Positions 10,101 to 25,100 of a stretch of 64,000 nucleotides of DNA are shown in pieces. The position numbers and the translations under genes are program-made. The stretch is from Scortum barcoo. Lineage: Eukaryota; Chordata; Actinopteri; Centrarchiformes; Terapontidae. The notes under the pieces were generated by a model that was not told the origin of the DNA, ran no database searches, and saw only the letters and a program-made list of their open reading frames with translations. Within the stretch, counting starts at the first letter, position 1, and each line of letters begins with the position of its first letter. The stretch is taken from NCBI GenBank assembly GCA_023238725.1, contig CM041546.1, forward strand, positions 19,273,992 through 19,337,991, read 5' to 3'.

Positions 10101-13100
10101 TACGATGCCTTCGCTTGATTTTTGTGTTGGAGATGGGAACGTTGTGAACAGCTCAGTGTGGCTATTGAGGGAGAAAGCGAGAATGATTGAACTATTTAGA
10201 TACAATAGACGGCTGAATATGTTGAAAGGCAGTCAGAGGCAGGCAGACTGACAGAGAAAAGAGAATATAACCGTGAACGAGAGAGAAGCAGGGAAGAAAA
10301 GAGAATCTGTGACTGTGAGTAAGGTCGACACTTCCTCTCAGACTGTCCATTGTTTCGTTATACCGCCTGATATTAAAGCGCCATCTTTTCTTCTCTGAGA
10401 AAAGAAATGCTATGGGGCAATGGCCCAGTTTGTGACCCACATTATTTGAATTTCAGCACCATTATACTTTCATAAGAGCTGCCACGCTAAGAAAGACAGC
10501 AAAGAGACAGACAGGGAAAGAGAGTGACTGCGTGGGCCGACAAAAAGAGAAGCAAAGAGGGAGAAAAGCAAGAGAAGAAAGAGGAATCAAACGTAAGGGG
10601 GTGGCAGAGGCTGAGGGAGGAGGCTGTGATATGAGACCTGTTTAATTCAGAGTGAATGGCAGTGACGATGTGTGTGTGTGTGTGTGTGTGTGTGAGCGAC
10701 ATATGTGTGTACGGCATATGTCCATGTGTGTGACAAAGATATTCAAAACCAGAGCAGGGCAAAGAGTGTTAAAGAGACAGATTGAGATACGAGAAGAGGA
10801 AGAAGGAGAAGAAAAAGAGAGGACAGATACCGAGCCACGTGTTCATCTTCTCTGAGCTGCAGTGCTCCAGCAAGGGCTGAATCAGGACATCCAAATCTTC
10901 TTTAGGGGCCTCCTTAGTGAACTTCTACTCACATGGCAGGCGGAGGAACAGGGACGAGGAATGGAGGGATAAAGAGATAGAGGGAAAGAGAGAGAGAGAA
11001 AAGGGAGATAATAAGAAACGATGAGACAGCAGCACACTGGAGAAGGAGGCAAAATTGCCCAGTAAGCACAAGCCCCCGAGGCTGCACAGTTGATCCCCTC
11101 TGGTAAACAGGTCTGAAGTCAGATATAGATGACTGAATTACAAGAGTATCAGATATTCAATAAATATGAAATATAGCTCTTTAAAAATTCCATTACCTAC
11201 ATTTTGCTGTAGTTAAAGTCAATGCCGTGCAGATTAGGGCTGATGATGACGTGTAACTCTTGTTCCCGCTGAGGCTGAGTGCGCTTGCTGCGTACAGTTT
11301 AGAGTACAGCTTAATGAGCACTGTCTCCGTGCACATCACTATCTCGCTTTTTTTCGAAACGGCCACATTATGAAGGTTGATGAGAGCAACTCTGCGTGAA
11401 ACACACAGCGAATGTGCTGTCAAACCAAAACAGGGAGCTAAAAGAGACTGAAACAGGCCACAGTGCTGCAGGCCTGCCACATCATTTTCTACGCCAGTCC
11501 CTTGATTAAGTGCTCATATTGAAGATGTTGATTAATGCAGGTTTAATTAGGTTAAACATGCAATTTCACATTTGAAAAATATCTGTTTTATGAGGCAGGG
11601 AGGTCATTCAGCATGTTGATAAATTTAATGTAAATACCACAGGGTAGTTTTACCCTGCGTTTGATAGCGCTTACACTATCAAATGCAAATGCAATGTCAT
11701 AAGTGCCACTGTTATGGTACTGCTGTTCAGCTGTACTCTGCGAAATGACGTGATATTTATCCTTGTTTTGTACTGTGCTCTTTGAGCGTAAGATGAATCA
11801 AAATGAAAGAACATTGCTACAAAACGAGGCGCACCGTCTCATTACTGCGTTATTGACTGATGACAGTGGCTGCGCGGCCTGTGCAAATGGGCGATGACAC
11901 ACAAATTATCTCATCTGTCTTTTGTACTCTACCTCAACCGTAATGTGCAGAGGATCCACAATCTGCCAGATCATGAGTGACAGGAAGTCGATAGCCAGCA
12001 GCACTCCAACTGTTGCGTAGAGTTTCCATGGCTCCAAATGTTGCTGTGCGAGTTTGAGCAAAGACACACACACACAAACACACAACAGTCATCACTATCC
12101 AAGGGCATCACGAGTCGGTCCACAAACAAAGACAAACAACCAGGACAAATTATACGACAGGCGTCCTTGTGATTTCTGGATGACTGGGCGCGAATTGTCT
12201 TTCCGAATGTGTGTCTCTCTGAGTGTGTATAGAAGTGTATTTTAGGAGCAGTGGGAGTTTATGCGTGTGTATGTGTGTCTGCAGGCGACACACACACAGA
12301 CATACACACACACACACACAGAGCTGCAGTGGCTATATTTGTGCTGCCACCTGAAATCATCATTCATACACACTGAAATGACACTGCCTCTGTGTGGACA
12401 GTTTCCGGAGCCACTGATATCAACTTTATTATTCTTAACTTAAGCCATAATGAAAGCAATACAGCCGTAACCCAAAAACAAGCAACCACAATGAGCTCTC
12501 CCACTGTGCTTCCCCCCCTCTCTCTTTCCACACATCTTTTTTTTTTTTTTATTCGACCATACTGGCTTACTCCCAGCACCTCCAACATAGTAGCAGCCAT
12601 TCAAGCGTGCAATGACTAAAACCGAAAAATAAAATAAAGAAGAAAACACATTACACAGTCCTGAGCGCCTCATCACTTGAGTTGCATGAAAAATGATTTG
12701 AAAAGCGCTCATTCTCCCCTCGATTTGTGAAAGTTTCTTTAAATAATCACGCACAGCACTCAAAAATGCCCTTCTGTGGTCATGAAGAGAGTTGAAAGTC
12801 AACCCGATTCGTTGTGCTTTGGCTCAAATAATAAACCCCCCGAAGGTTGGATTTCTGCATAGAACTTTAATACTCATCCATATTCATAAATATTCCATAA
12901 ATGGCTTAATCTCTTATTCTTCTGATTAGGTCTTAGAAATTCCCACAACACATCGCAGACTAGCAGTATCTCGCTGGCTCCAGGATACACTATCTTCAAG
13001 GGGAGGCACACATACCCACACATGCATAAACACACACACACGCACACGTGCTCTTAAATGCAGCAGCATGCAAATAAAGCTGATGACGTGGGTATCAGGG

Positions 13101-16100
13101 GTCTTGTTATGCGCGTTTGTGTTCACAAAATCTGCATGTGCATGTTCCTGCGCATAAATGTTGTATGTGCTTTGTGTGTGCATGTGTAAAATACAGTATC
13201 TGTGTCACTGTGTGTTAAACACCCTTATCCCTGCACTCTCGCTACAACCCCTCCACAGTGAACGATGCCGAGCTGGCCTCTTAGAAGCTTATGTTGCTAG
13301 GAAGCCTGCAAAGTTTCTAACGGAACTTTTTTATCAGCTGGCGCCACACATGCTGCGTGGCCCGGCCTCCCTCTCCCATCCTTTCTCTACTCTCCTGAGA
13401 CCGCTGAGAGGCTTATCCCTCCCTCCCTCACTCTCTCCCACTTTTGCTCCCTACCTTCTTCTTCTCCTTCTTTTCGTCCTTCTTGGTGAACAGCGTGTGG
13501 ACCCACCAGATCTTGGTGAACATGCTGCCGTAGGCCAGACTGAAGCCGAGCCCAAGGAGCCACAGGCGGAACTAGAGGAGAGGAGAGGAGAGGAGAGGAG
13601 AGGAGATGAGACAAGAGGAGAATATTAATTCAAAGAAATACCTTTATTCAAGGGTGGAGAGAAAAAGGGAATATATCACCTACAAATCTACTTTCTTGGT
13701 ACATAAAATGATAATTTAACCTACAACTCTAGCAGTTAAACAGCTAACCCTGCAGTAACCATTCATTTACTTGATACACAATGATGTTGTATTTGCATCT
13801 TCATTGTCTTTTCTTGAATTGATGTTTCATTCATAATTGTATTATATATATATAATGATGATATAAAAATGGAATGTTTACTATTAAAAAAAAATAGACA
13901 TTTTTAATCTGAATAACATGTAGAGGAGGTGGGAGTACTTTTCCAACTCCAATTCCTTTTATGCCTTGCACATCACCAAACAACCTGCACCAACACGGTA
14001 GGACAGCCAGTAAGTGGCCTGAGAGCTCTGAGCGCACAGTAATAACTGAAGGGGCCTGATAAGAAAATATCAACATTTTTATCAGCTCTTGTCTTTTCTC
14101 ATCTGGACTGTGGTGCCTGGACAGGGAGAGATTTTTAGTAAGGAAACCTTAGTTAAACTGTAAAAGTGAGGAGGACAGAGATGGGATTTTAACAAGTTTT
14201 CCTGGTGGAAATTAAGCCCTCGTCTTTATTAAACTACAATAAACTAAAAAATATGTGCGCTCATTTCTTCCATTAAGCCAGAAAAATAAAAAAAAGGTGT
14301 GTGCATATTCTCATTCTTATTCATTCACACATCACATACATCCAATTTGTAAGTTTTGCACAGGGGACGGAGATAAGAACGAAAAGAGAACAAGATATAC
14401 AGACAGACAGACAGAGAGACAGATAGATAGATGATGGAAAGCTTGCTAGAACAGAAACAAAAACTAACAAGAGTAGAAGGTCAGAGTGAGATACAGGCAG
14501 AACAAAGCATGAGAGAGAATAACTGGACAGGGACAAAGAGCAGTGAAACGACAGAAATGGAAATCTCCCTCTCGCCTCCGCAACAAAGACTCAACATGGG
14601 TGACAGAGAAGTACTCCCACTCCTCATTAGTGCTGGGATCCCATCGTCTATGCTATTCTGGCACCCTGCGAATCAGGCCTGCGCTGCCGAATACCAAAAT
14701 ATATTCAAATACTACAAATGAATTATGTCAGGGTTTGAACTCACATCGTCCTTCATCCACTAAGAGCGCGTGATGAAAATCGTGAAATGACTGATTGGTT
14801 TGCAGGTGTCTGCTTGCCACAGACAAGAGCGTCAAAGCTGTCAGGGCATCACAACACTGAAGGTGGGTACACAGTTTCACTGTAGGGCAGGGCTTTACTA
14901 ACACTGACAGCTGTAACCGCAAAGTGCAATATTTGCGGCAACTGTGAGGACCAACAACAGTGTAAATAAAATACAATGATATACTTCCATGAACTGTTGA
15001 CATACAAATTAAATTTTTTAATGCAATGTCTGAGCCCTCACTGGCCTGCAGGAGGTCCATTCATCGCGAATTCATGCTGTGCAGCCAAACATTTTAAAAC
15101 CCACAGAAAGCTCCCAAAATTCCCAAAGGCACCAAACATGTCAGAATGAATGTTAATGTTACAGGACATCTATTCAAATTTAATGTTACAGTGCAGACAT
15201 AAATGGGTTTATACACATTACAGTCAGTGTAAACATCACATAGCTTAAATTAAAAACTGGAACTAGATGAATCACAGTACACAGCCTGTATACTGGGACT
15301 GTATATTAAAGTGCAACTGAAATTAAGCATATTAAACATAAAACACAGGAAACCAAAAGGGAGAAGTTTATATTTTATAGTTCTCCTTCTACATATAACA
15401 GGTAGAGGACGTTCTCCATACAGCCAGTCGAATCACTTCCTTTCAAACGGTACTTGCATAAAGCCATAGTGCTCTGTCACAGGCAGAGGCAGCTGGTCAC
15501 GCTGAGCCAGACAGCCGCCTGCTATACTTGGTAACATCAAACAGAGCTGCAAAGTTAAATCGATTAATCAATTAAATTAATCAACTATTCTGACAATCAG
15601 TTTGTCATTTTGTGTAGTTTATTTTAGTGTTTCCAAATTATCCAATTTCAGCTTCTCATGTGTGAAATGATCAACAGTTTAATCCATAATTAAAATAAAC
15701 AGAAAACTGATTTTCTATAATAATTCTATATATACATTTCCAACATGTACGGTGAAAAATCTTAAGCATCAAATTAATTAAATCAAATATTTGTGGGCAG
15801 CAACCAGCACTACTCTTAATCCTTCCTTCCGGCTCTCCTCTGTCTCTTAGTCCTGTTACCTGGCAGACGACGGGGAACTGTGATCTGTGGACATGGTGAC
15901 CGTCGATCCCCAGCGGGAACACTGCAGCCAGAGCCATCATGCAGCCCACCGCTGTCATGTTGTTCAGGTACGGCTGAGAGTTCTGGATGTAGCTGAAATG
16001 GTGACAGATTCACATAAAGACCAAACAAAATTGAACAAAAAAAACCAAACACATTCAGAAATGTAATATAATTATTATTTCTATTTAAACGTAGAATTGG

Positions 16101-19100
16101 TGAATGTGCATGTGTTAATGGTTAGAAATGTCATCAGTTGTTATTAATTGCTCTCTTGTTGTTTTGTCATTTAAATGTATCATCTTTATTTCCTGCTTCA
16201 GACAGTCTGGGAGTGTTTCAATTAGTGTGAAACGCTGGACGCTGCAATGATGCAATGTTACAGGTGAAACGTACATTTTCTACCATTAACGTGACAAAGA
16301 GCAAGGAAATATGTGCGTTGCATAAAGTTTCAGCAAAAAACAAACAAGAAAATGAGCTGGAATACTGTTTGGTGCATGAAGACCCATTGCTCCATTGTGT
16401 GGAGCCCAAAAACAATTGAGTTTTTTCCTAATTAATTGTAAATTGGTGCATTGGTGTCTCAGGATAATCCACTGATCAGGCTGTCAGCAGTTTTAGTGGG
16501 GACTGTTTTTTTTAGGTAACCAGGCTACAGAGAGGCTTTCAGCTCTGTGTGTCTTTATGTTGCCGCAGTGGTGATTTGAGCACTGGCAGGTAAAGGTTTG
16601 CACCAAAATAGTCATGTGATAAAAAACTACCTGTAAAAATTACGTAACCATGTTTTGGTGTCATCTACGGGCAAAACTAGGAGCGCCCCAAATGTTTAGT
16701 TTACTGTGCAGGACAGCTACTCTGTTAAATCACTTGCCACCACCAGTCTGCTGCCAGCTGCCGATAATTAAATAACTAATAGTAACTAGTGGTGATATTT
16801 ACAAGGAGTAAGCCAACCTTTAAAATGAAAACCCATCAACGAAAAGGAGGATGAAGCACATACTACAAAGAAGAAAGTTCTGTGAGGAATGGAGGTCTGG
16901 AGATAAAGGAGTTGTAAGAGGCTGACTACAGTATGATGCTGAAGCTTTGGTGATGAGTTGTTCTGTGTGTCGCACTGCGTGTACTGAAACGAATGCATGT
17001 GTGGCACAAAAAGGCAATTTATTATTTTGGATGGTTAAAAATATGCTTGGCAGGTATTTTTTTACCGTCTAACATTCCCCTTGGCCAGTGAGATAAAAAG
17101 TTCATTTCGGACACTGTCGTGTCATGTCCCAAATGACAAATGAAAAATTACAATTAGCATGAACAGAGAGGAGACAATTTAAAGCATAAACCAACATAAA
17201 GTGTCTCATTAAGGTGTTGGACCACCACACGCCTCGAGAACAGCTTCAGTGGTCCTCATTTGGTGTTCTGATGATGGCTGTGGAGAGCGCTGTCTTATAC
17301 ATTGCTCCAAAACGTCCCATAGGTGTTCAACTGGGTTGAGATCTGGTGACTGTGAAGGTCATAGCATATGATTCAGATAATTTTCATACTGATTAAACCA
17401 TTCAGTGACTCTCTTGTGCTCTATAGATGGGACAAGTGGACCAAACCATGCCAGCGAAATGTCCACTACAGAATAACCAGATCTGGAGTGTTATACTTCT
17501 CCATTCATTTATTCATGTTTTAATTGTATTTGTGATCCGACTGTAGCATAAGTATGTAGTATGGACTTGGGACAATGGTCACCATGTTCCCCCTCTTAGT
17601 TTAGGGTTTAAGCAGGCCAACATTACAGCCAAGGCTGATGGGAATATTCCTACTGATATAATATATATTTGTTTTGCAAGTATTTAGCCATAAAATCAAA
17701 GCGTAGGAAAATTTAAAAATGTAACTTATTGATGGAGTAGATGGGTAGATGAAAAGTAATTCTAACTGGATGAATGTGTGTAGAAATGTTCACAGTAATT
17801 CATCCAGTCAGTCTAATGGTTTCTCAAAACCACAAATGTGAACCTCGCATCGGCGTTACAGAAAAAGTTGAGGGAACAATGAAGTGAGTACGATTAATCA
17901 TCTGGGAGCCGTGAATGTCCGTACAAAATTTCAGTTGTTGAGATACTTTAGTCTGGACTGAGGAGGCCAACCATGGCTAAAGAGTTTCAATTAAGACTAT
18001 TCACCCACAGTTACAGGACACTCTTTCTAAAAATACATACTACTGTTAGTCCCTTCTCCTCCACTGTAACAGGGCGATGGGAGAGATGTCAAAGATGGGT
18101 ATCCAGAAAAATGGACAGACAAAACCTAAACCTCCTGCATGACTAGATTCATTCATTTGGGTGCTTCAGCCCTTTAATACACTACATATACTGTATAATT
18201 TCACCATAGCAGCAACAATTCATTGTGGGTGTCTTAAGCTCCTTAGCCACATTTCTCTGCCTACATGTTTGACATCAGATGAAAGTTTTGAAATCTTGTC
18301 ACCACACTAAAGCATAGCAGTGGTAATCATGCACACGTACTGTATGTGAAAGTAAAGACAAGAGCTTAAAAGATACTAAAGCAAAAAGTAATTACCATAA
18401 TAAGAAAAAATATGGGGCAGTGATTTCTACCGGTTGAGACAATGTGTTTATATAAATGCTACATTAGAGAGAATTTTAACATTGTTATATTCTCAAAAAG
18501 TTATGATTTAAGACTTGCATGTTTAAAAGAAAATCCACACTGCACCCACCCAGCTTTGCTCTGCAGCTCATTGTGCATCAGTAGGTGTGTCTTTTATTCT
18601 TTCATCCCGTTGACCTGCGCTTGTGTTGCCTTGAGGCCACACTGCTTATTTACTGCACAGCCACACACTCATGCAAACACACATTAACGCATACACACAC
18701 GCTCACACGTGCGCACTGGCCCCAATCCAACCTCTGATACTTCTGAAAAACCTTTAATGTTGTTACATACCATGAATATATGATGTTCAGTGTGCTGCTG
18801 GAGTTGTAGGTCTCTGATGTGAAGGGCTGCTTTCTTCCATTGTTATGCACCGTGTCTTGTGGATGCTTTAAATTATGGTGGTTTGAGTCAACTACAAAAA
18901 ACTGGCTTTTTTCCCTTTTGTATGTGAATCTCTCCCTGATGATTAATAACTTTCAATCAATAAATTGGCAACATGATCATTTATCTGGAGTCACATTTGT
19001 CTTCATCTGAAGAGTAACAGGCCAATATTCACTCTCTCAGAGCTTTTTCATTGGAAACTGCAGCCAAAAGCAGCACTAACTAAAAACACAAACAGAATGA

Positions 19101-22100
19101 TGAGAGTGAACCAAAAGTACAACAGTAAAGTTGCAGCCAGACAGCCTACAGACAGCTAAATAATGAGCTATAAATCTCTGTAAAGCCAACAGTTGCAGAT
19201 TCGGGTGACAATTCTCTGTAGGTTTATCACTTTGAGCTCTTTCACTGTGTCACATTGTTTTCACATTGTCATCTGAGACGCTGTTTTTAAAACACTGATT
19301 ATGCATAGCGTCATAGTGTTTCAGTTTCTTAACTATTGCTCCTTTAAGACTGTGATTGTGTTTGACTTTTTCTTGTTTTAAAAAGGGGATCAGTTATATA
19401 TTTTTGTCTTCTAACAAGACAGTTGGTGGCAAACTTGTTTTGTAAAAACAGCTTACTGAATAAATTTGATTTGATTTGACTCATAGTGTTTTGGCTGCTG
19501 AGAGCAGCCCTCGGTGAAACTGTGTTTGAAATATAATCAAAGCTGGAAGAGGGCCTGACTGCCACACTGGAGCCAGCCAGAGATCCCCAAAGGAACAAAC
19601 CTCTCTGACTTTCCAAAAAAAAGATAAGCTCATGGACTTATGGGATTTTAAATCATTTTGACCCAGGTCAAACATAAAAATACTATGTTAAAAAGACATC
19701 ATAGATATTCTGCGCTGGGTTCACAGACATGTATTAAGCTTAGAAATCCAAGATCAAAAAGTAAGTCTATTTGCATTTGGTTTAGGGCTATGCTTAAGCT
19801 GTGACAATGAAACCAGCTGCTAGATTGAGAAAAGCCACGCCCTAATCAAAACTTTGCAGTCCCTAAACTCAAGAGGCAGCAGTTTCATTCAGCGTTTACC
19901 CCGACTGGATTGCTGCTGAACATCCTACAAATACTCACTTTCACACCTCACAGCTGCTGGAGGTTGCTTGTTACAGGAGGTAATTCCCATTCACTACTCG
20001 GAGCCAATGTAGCTCCTCAAACAGGTGACCTTCATGTAACAGAACCACATCTTTAACCTCCAACCTCTAACCTCCCATTTAACTTCCCAATTGATCTATC
20101 AGTTCTTGTTATTTTCAGGTTTTTTTTTTTTAAATCCCTTTAACCATGACCTCACTCTGTAGAGGGCTTTACTTTCACCATTATCTGAGAGATGACTCAT
20201 TCCTAACAGCTCTTGGAGGGGCAAACATGGAGGTTGGAAAAGAAAAAAAAAAAAATAATCTATTGACCGTGTATTGACACTCTGTCATAAGCACCCAAAT
20301 GCATACATAAACACAATAAGAACACAATAAGAAAACATCAGAATATAATAATGAATACTAGGGCTGGCTGATTAATTCTTTGGTCCATGAATAAAACAGT
20401 GTTAGTGAACTCACCGGACGTTGCCATTGTAGATGTTGAAGGTTAGACAGACGATGCCGAGCAGGATGCCGAGGCCGGCGAAGACGGATACAGCTGCAAA
20501 CAGCTTCTGAGACAAGAACCTGTATTCTTCTATCACCACTGTCCGATCAGCAGGAGGTCCAGCACCTAAACGGAGACAGCAAGAAAGAGAAGTGTGAAGA
20601 GAGAAAATGCCTCAGGCGCTATAACCAGGAAGCATCCCACATCTTGCCGTATTAATGGAATAATAGCTTTTAAAGGTTTACTTAGAGCTCACATGTGGAT
20701 GGATAAAATGTTACAGTAATCTACACTGCAGCCCGACTGTCTTCCCTTCCTCTATTCCTCTGACAAGACTGGTACAAAGCCAATCAGTAACAGGCCACAA
20801 GTACCTGGATGTTCAGCAGCTGAAACTACAGAACTTTTAATTCAACCAGGGAAACATCACTGAGTGCCAGGCTCTCTATTTCAGGAAGGCTGTGCTCAAA
20901 CTCACATATTAAACAACTTAACACAGTCCTACCTGAGCACCCACTGAAGAAATTGGGGGTTTAAGTGACTTTCTCAAGGACAACTCAGCAGTAGGCAAGT
21001 AGGATAGCTGCATACCCAGATTCATCCAGCTGGTCTGTGTTTGAACCAGCAACTGTTTTGGACAATCTGCAAACTGACAATTACTGCAATTAAGTGGAAC
21101 TCTTAGCTCCTCATAACTTTTTATAGTGGTTGAGGCACTGAGCCCTCTGAGACTCCGGTAGACGCACATCTCATCTGATGCACGTCCGACTGATTCATTA
21201 GAGACCGCTGCATGCAATATCGTGTCACCGCTGTTTGCAGACACTCGAGCCTGCAGCTGCAGCACAATATCAGCGCTTAATCACAGAATTACACAGGATT
21301 ACATTAGATACAGTAAGTGCCAAATAAAGTTAAGTATCAATTTTCTCTTCATACTCCTGCTCTCTCTTTCTTTCTCCGTTGCTGCCGAAGAGGAAGTCGG
21401 TTAAATGTTGCTTAAGCGGCATTACATTAAATTGCCATCGAGAAATTCCCATTCACCAAAACTGAGCGTGAGTGACAGGCATTCAGCCAAGGTCCGGAGG
21501 AGGGTCGTGAAACCAGACTGACTCATCCAGATCATCGCTTCACCTTCACTGTTTACATAAACCTGTGAAAACCTTACATGATGTTTTACAATCTTTAGTA
21601 TGTCTCTGCAGAAGCACTTGCCATTTCTGTATCTCTCAGAAACCAGTGCTCCAACATTCAGTCATATGACATGACATACATGCCATACAGTTAAACAAAC
21701 CTTTAACCAACAAGAACTAACTATGCACATCTACTTGCGATTTGTTTAATGCTTTAACAAATACTACTTCAATCATGCCGCAGTTATCTCTCATATTGAG
21801 CACCTACAGAGGTGTACACATGAATGCAGCTTACAGCGCATGAACTCCACAGCCTGCGTAAAATATAGATAATGCTGCAGCACAGAGAAATAAAAACACA
21901 CTATTACCAATGATTCACCCTTAAGTGTCCATTTCTGTAGTTATTATAAAGCACCGTAATGTAATGTGGTAAGCAGGAGACAGTGGTGTTAAGTAAGAGT
22001 TGTAGCTTTAGGGTTTTATTGAGTGTGTGTGTTTAACTACCCAATTATTCATGCTTGTGTAGCTTTAAATTCCTCAGTGAGGAGGGTTAAAAGAGGGGCA

Positions 22101-25100
22101 GATGGAAAGGGAGCCTCTTTTTACCCTCAGCCGCCCCTCACTATTTGTCTGTTTGTGTGTTTGTCTGTTTGTGTGTGTATGTGTGTTCTCGAGTATGCAT
22201 ATACCAATGCAGAATGTAAATATAGTGAAGGCATGATAAGCATGTAAACCTATACAGTAAGCATGAAGTGAATAAGCTCAAGAGACTGCATATGAGTGCA
22301 GGGGAGCATTGACGTGTGCATTATATAGTGTATGTTTAGTGTGTGTGTGTGTGTGTCTGTGTGTTGTGTGGGAAAGATAGAGTGAGGCAGAGAGTGTGTG
22401 CATGTCAGAGCTGAAGCAGAGCAGGAGTGTCAGCGCCGCGTGAAGCTGATGTGTCAGATGTCAGAGGAAAGTGTCAGCGTGTCGGTCCCTCAAGGGTCGC
22501 AGGGTGTCGAGACGCCCATCACGCTCTGTTTAGACGCTTGTCACCGCGTCACAGACCCGATGTGTATCAGGTGTCATCTGACTGAGAAGTGACGATTTAA
22601 GGATCTGCAGGATTCACCAAGTTTAATTTAAGACCTCTTATGCGCCACGCAGAGTGCAGTTAAATAGCTGTTTCATTCCAGCCAAAGTAAGGGTGTCGTG
22701 ACGGCGTTTTAGATTTATTTATTATTATATCACATTTCTTTTCACTACTTCACAGCAGCGTATAACAAGAATTCCTAATGATATTATTAATTCAATTAAT
22801 TCATAATTAATTATATATAAAGAATAAGACCTGGGCGCAGATAAGCAGCAGAAAATGGATGGATGAATTAGCCAATTAAAAATTATGAATTCATTTAAGT
22901 TTTTACTATAATTAACACTTCCACATTATGAAACACTGAGCTGTGTAGTTGCTGTAGCTATCAGTGGTGACGGTGTTTGCTGCAGGTCTGATGGTGCTGA
23001 CTGAATCTCTGCAAAAAAGGCTCGAACAGCCTCCCGCACTAACAATATAGTATTGTGAGAATTATAATGTCATAATATCCCACAATCAAAAACAAAACAT
23101 TTTATAACTATCATTACTGCCTGCAGCAGGAAAAGAAATATTCAAGACTTTCATTAATTCAATTTAAGTCTTTTTAAGACATTCTTTATGAGAAAACTTG
23201 AGTTTAATGCTTCAAGATTTTAGACTGCAGACACCTTGTATACATCACAGCTTATGCTTTCCATACTGTTCATATGACATAAAGAAAAAAATTAAAATGT
23301 CTATAGAACAAGAAGTGCTCATCCATCTGTGCAATTTACAGCATATCTACAACATGAACCATGAACTATATGAGAGTCTTAACAGTGTACACAGCACATG
23401 TTCACATGTGTTGAACAGTAGCACAATGTGCAGTGACCCAGACTCATCGCACACGTGTTTTAAAAGAAGGCATATACAGCATATGCTGCGTTTTAATGAA
23501 AACAAGTAAAAGACAGCACACAGAGAGCCCAAGTGAAACTGGAGCTCACAGGTTCTGTTAGAGAAGTGAGAAACCTCATTAAAATCCCACTGACGTTTGG
23601 AACAATGCTAATAACTAAAAACGCAGGCTTGGGACAGAGTCTTTCTCAACAGTCTGTCTCACTTCATATGTTCAGATAAGAACGACAGTTTCTGATTTAT
23701 TTCTTATTTGAGCTTTGTTGGCGGTTGAGTTGCATTGTGGGCAGTTTAAGCACCGGGTTTTGACAGGGAAGGAGATTGCATGGAATGAAAAAGATGGTAT
23801 GATTTTGATTTTTAAAAAATGTTAGCCTTGAGTCCAACAATGCCACACGAGTGTAATGCTATCACTGGAGTAGCCTTTTAAGAAGACTTGCAGGTTCTTA
23901 ATCTTGATCTTAATCTTAAATATGACTTGAAGTTTTAATTTCATTTAATTGCCTCTTCTTCTAAATTTTACTCTTATCATTCTATCCTGCTTTGTTCGTT
24001 TTTTTTTCGTTTGCCACCAATTCATTAATTTGTTTAAATGATTTTTATATACACTTTGACATAAAGCACTTTGATCTATGCATGAAAGGTGCAATACAAA
24101 TTAAGTTTTATTATGGTTACAATATAATTAATATATGCTGATATAAAATAAAGAATGCATATGTGAACGATAATAGTATATAATACTGTGTGTGTGTGCA
24201 TGTGTGTGTGCAACTGTCCATTCAGTCAATCAGCGCGTTTGAACCATTTAAACCCTCCTCCGTCCTTGATCAAGGAATCAGGACAGGGTGTTGCCATGGA
24301 GACCCAGCTCTATAACAGTTGCCACAGCGATTAGAAGAGCTGAGCTGAAGTGGTTGTTAGGGCGACCGTGAAGAGAGTGAGAAAGTGAGGCAGGGAGGCG
24401 CCTGGTAAACACACAGAAAAACAAGCAGAGGGTTTAAGTTGAGAACCCCCGTGTGTACTCCACCCTGTCAGTATGGAGCAAATCAAGCGCCCCCCCTGTC
24501 AAAAAAAAACTTCCCAGAACTGAGTCAGCTGCAGAACGCAGGAAATTACTCATTTCCTCTCAACAAGTAGATGTCAGATGGATGTGTCTTTATTTGGTAA
24601 ACAGTACAAAAAAAAAAAAATCAAGCTGCAAAAGTGGAGGCGAGGCAGAAACGAAGTAAACAAAACTCACCTCTGACAAGTTGGAGAGCAAGTCAGTTTC
24701 AACTCAGCGGGTTTTAACTGGGCTAACACCGAGTCTGTCACGTTGCAACAAGCCAAACTAAAGAGCTGGCAGCTGGCCTGGCGAAGGACATGTTTCCTAC
24801 ATGCATACAGGTCACGCGTCCCTTGCCACCGATGCTGACCTGGAATCACTACCTCTTCTGGGTTCAGTTAAGCCCTGGCAACTGATCATTTCCTTAAAAG
24901 CCTAAAAAAAGGCGGCTCTCTACGGGCCACTGCGGCGTGCAGGATTGATTAGTGGCACACTCTGTCCAGGCACAAGTATGTCACTTCTCCAGGGAGGGAC
25001 GGGCCAGTAAACAACCACAGAATTGGTCTTGGTGTCTGAGGCAAATCAACATTAATGGGTTTTCACAGCAAACTAGTATATGGGCAGCACAAGTAAGAGA

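Larger units (their letters stand above)
8993..10830 (-). other. Intron within TM5 region
   Basis: It contains an antisense copy of a common teleost repeat at about 9660-10010, purine-rich simple sequence at 10230-10320 and 10490-10620, and a GT array at 10669-10694. No gene is seen. Confidence 0.75.

Noticed and set aside
13158..13628. Open frame of 156 codons on the + strand
   Set aside because: It is the antisense shadow of the gabbr1 TM3 exon plus flanking CT/GA-rich sequence.
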